This document shows, one piece after another, positions 16,206-17,307 of a stretch of DNA of 17,307 nt. The stretch covers positions 1 to 17,307 of the forward strand of contig WQTQ01000189.1 in assembly GCA_009786175.1 (NCBI GenBank), written 5' to 3'. Below the pieces are notes generated by a model, which was not told the origin of the DNA, made no database searches, and was given only the letters and a program-made list of their open reading frames with translations. The position numbers were made by a program, and so were the translations under genes. The stretch is from Bacillota bacterium (GTDB lineage: Bacteria; Bacillota_A; Clostridia; Lachnospirales; WQUN01). Position 1 is the stretch's first letter; each line of letters starts with the position of its first letter.

Positions 16206-16247
16206 AGATATGCTCCTAACTAATCCGGTTGGTGCATTCTATGCCTT
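16199..16247 (-). promoter_or_regulatory. Leader hairpin enclosing the start codon of the ferritin-like gene
   Basis: AAGGCATAGA on the - strand (complement of 16238-16247) pairs perfectly over 10 bp with TCTATGCCTT (complement of 16199-16208). The second arm contains the ATG, and the Shine-Dalgarno AGGAG lies in the loop. If formed, the stem would hide the start codon and limit translation, as RNA thermometers or protein-bound operators do. Confidence 0.4.
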
Positions 16248-16266
16248 AGAATGTTATTTTGTTCTG

Positions 16267-16404
16267 CTACCCTTCAATAAGCTCCCATGCTTCGCATTTA
16301 TCGCCCATAAAATATTCGATATCCACGCCCTTACGCACATACCCCGCTGATGGCAGATAATCAATAATTTGGAACGGTGTTTTTGCTTCGATTCTGTGTT
16401 TCAT
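16267..16404 (-). pseudogene. Internally deleted GyrI-like (effector-binding) domain, 45 codons
   Basis: The frame starts MKHRIEAKTPFQII, matching the opening of the neighbouring GyrI-like domain (HYRIEEKPPFQII), and jumps straight to DYLPSAGYVRKGVDIEYF, matching that domain's end (EYIPAAGYKLSGVDVEYF). Roughly 100 or more internal residues are absent. It nevertheless has an ATG and a good AGAGGTG 5 nt upstream, so it may be translated as a 45-residue peptide. It most likely arose from a tandem paralogue by deletion. A function as a mini-protein is possible but unsupported. Confidence 0.6.
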
Positions 16405-16502
16405 ACTAACACCTCTTAATGATAGATTTGAGTTTGGGTGAGCCCAACTTCAAGTACCATTTTAAAGGGGAATTAACTTAAATGCTGTGCATTTGGTGTA
16501 TT

Positions 16503-17110
16503 TTAATGCAAAGAATCTGCTACCAGAAACCATGCTTCATTTTTGCAACTGTTGGGGAAGTATTCCACATCCACTCCGCTTAACTTATAACCGGCAGCGG
16601 GAATATATTCAGCCATACAGTGTCCCATAAAAGTGCCCACGTCATTTGCGTATTCTTTAGGAATATCGAAAATGATATACGTGCCGCCCGGTACGTCAAT
16701 TATATTGAACCCGTCCGCGTTCTCTGAATCGCTGTATATAAAACCGATAGTGTAGTAAAATTCGTCAGTTTTCTCTGTTGGGGACGAACAGCATAGGTCG
16801 TGCCCTTCGCCTTTGGCATATCTTTCGCAAAATTTAGTCCTCATTTTATTTTGGTTCCAGTAATACCAAAATCTGCCGATGGTGCCGTTATCCATTGCTT
16901 CATACGTAATGCGTTTTGTTATACCAATAATTTGAAAAGGCGGCTTCTCTTCAATTCTGTAATGGATGGGAGCAAATCCTCTATTGCCAGCTGAAATACA
17001 AAGCGGGGGAACGTTTTTAATGTTACGCCGCTTTCCCGCGCCGACTTAGGTGTTGTTCCGTGAAATTGGCTAAAGGTGCGCGAGAAAGAGGCGTGTGAAT
17101 CGTACCAATG
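16503..17110 (-). pseudogene. Remnant AraC-family regulator with GyrI-like domain (frameshifted, 5'-truncated)
   Basis: From 17107 downward one frame reads YDSHASFSRTFSQFHG, TPKSARESGVTLKTFPR and FVFQLAIE: the end of the second AraC helix-turn-helix and the linker usual in AraC-GyrI fusions. At about 16965-16985 the homology moves to another frame, which reads HYRIEEKPPFQIIGITKRI and continues to AWFLVADSLH at 16503 through a GyrI-like effector-binding domain. The effector frame has no ATG before 16895 and meets a stop at 17046-17048, so a one-base shift separates the two parts. The first HTH, expected further upstream, is missing and homology stops near 17110. The gene is therefore dead, although the piece from 16895 to 16503 (130 codons) is still open. 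Confidence 0.75.
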
Positions 17111-17272
17111 TGTAATAATAGGACTAACCGAAAAACCTCAGTAAAATCAAGGGGTGTCGCGTTAGTCCAATTTTTATGCAAGAACCACAATTAGGGGCGA
17201 ACTCCATTCCCTTAAAAAATTAAACGTAAATTCATCTTAGGAAGTTATGCCCCGTAAAAACAGGAGGATTTT
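17111..17272. other. Probable junction of an integrated element, with 8-bp inverted repeat
   Basis: The region starts where the AraC homology breaks. GGACTAAC (17121-17128) and GTTAGTCC (17161-17168) form a perfect 8-bp inverted repeat around a 32-nt spacer. No coding frame is supported here. The last bases carry a strong AGGAGG (17262-17267) serving the next gene. I infer that this is the edge of inserted DNA; the other end is outside the window. Confidence 0.4.
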
Positions 17273-17307
17273 ATGGGCAAAGTTTATGTCATCAGCAACA
17301 GAAAAGG
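17273..17307 (+). CDS. Start of a probable ParA/Soj-family ATPase, cut by window end
   Basis: Only the first codons are present. They read MGKVYVISNRKG, which matches the opening strand of ParA/Soj/MinD-type ATPases, where the text normally continues into the deviant Walker A (KGGxGKST). AGGAGG lies 5 nt before the ATG. Such genes are common at the start of maintenance modules of plasmids, phages and integrative conjugative elements, and also occur on chromosomes. The rest of the gene is needed to confirm this. Confidence 0.55.
   Translation, partial: MGKVYVISNRK

Noticed and set aside
16427..16456. Hairpin around GTTTGGGTGAGCCCAAC as a terminator
   Set aside because: The stem is short with bulges, no T run follows, and it lies between two decayed frames.
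17121..17168. Integron attC-like site
   Set aside because: The arms GACTAAC / GTTAGTC do not fit RYYYAAC / GTTRRRY, there is no second inner pair of boxes and no integron gene nearby.

Overview
The window reads as a chromosomal segment from an anaerobic, low-to-moderate GC member of the Bacillota, most likely class Clostridia. The reasons are the mcsA-mcsB-clpC arginine-kinase/Clp cluster, a TmcAL (YlbM) tRNA ligase, strong AGGAGG-type ribosome binding sites, and a RACo-like ferredoxin/ASKHA protein typical of anaerobes. No RNA genes, CRISPR array or complete insertion sequence were seen.

Region 1 (1-4860, + strand) is a tightly packed run: the 3' three quarters or more of a glycerol kinase, a half-size ABC exporter, a divergent HAM1/RdgB-like nucleotide pyrophosphatase and a UroD-superfamily protein. 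It ends in a good hairpin-plus-T terminator. A second long hairpin at 4969-5018 separates it from the convergent - strand unit.

Region 2 (5042-12325, - strand) looks like one long transcription unit. From a promoter near 12298-12325 the order is: SAM methyltransferase, RACo-like [2Fe-2S]/ASKHA protein, a two-zinc-ribbon protein, McsA, McsB, ClpC and a small PLDc_N membrane protein. Spacings are short or overlapping, except for 135 bp of GC-rich tandem hairpins between mcsB and clpC. This is the arginine-phosphorylation/ClpC protein quality control module. No ctsR gene and no CtsR operator is visible; a zinc-ribbon gene occupies the position upstream of mcsA.

Region 3 (12345-14073) is the most unusual part. 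It holds a two-gene cassette, a stand-alone AAA (SMC/ABC-like) ATPase followed by a TOPRIM-like DUF4276 protein, with its own palindrome-bearing promoter. It is bracketed by exact 17-bp direct repeats, and a third, inverted copy makes a perfect 15-bp hairpin at the 3' end. The DUF4276 gene terminates inside the repeat and appears to have lost its C-terminal part. The architecture resembles ATPase+TOPRIM anti-phage systems; I infer a mobile or decaying defence cassette.

Region 4 (14144-16205) has tmcAL (+) and, convergently overlapping it by 11 nt, a proline-rich protein with a C-terminal ferritin-like four-helix domain (-).

Region 5 (16206-17307) is a graveyard next to a boundary. It contains a 45-codon internally deleted GyrI-like reading frame and a frameshifted, 5'-truncated AraC/GyrI-type regulator whose homology breaks off near 17110. 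An 8-bp inverted repeat element lies exactly at that break, followed by the first 12 codons of a probable ParA/Soj-family ATPase (+). This suggests the edge of an integrated element that continues beyond the window.
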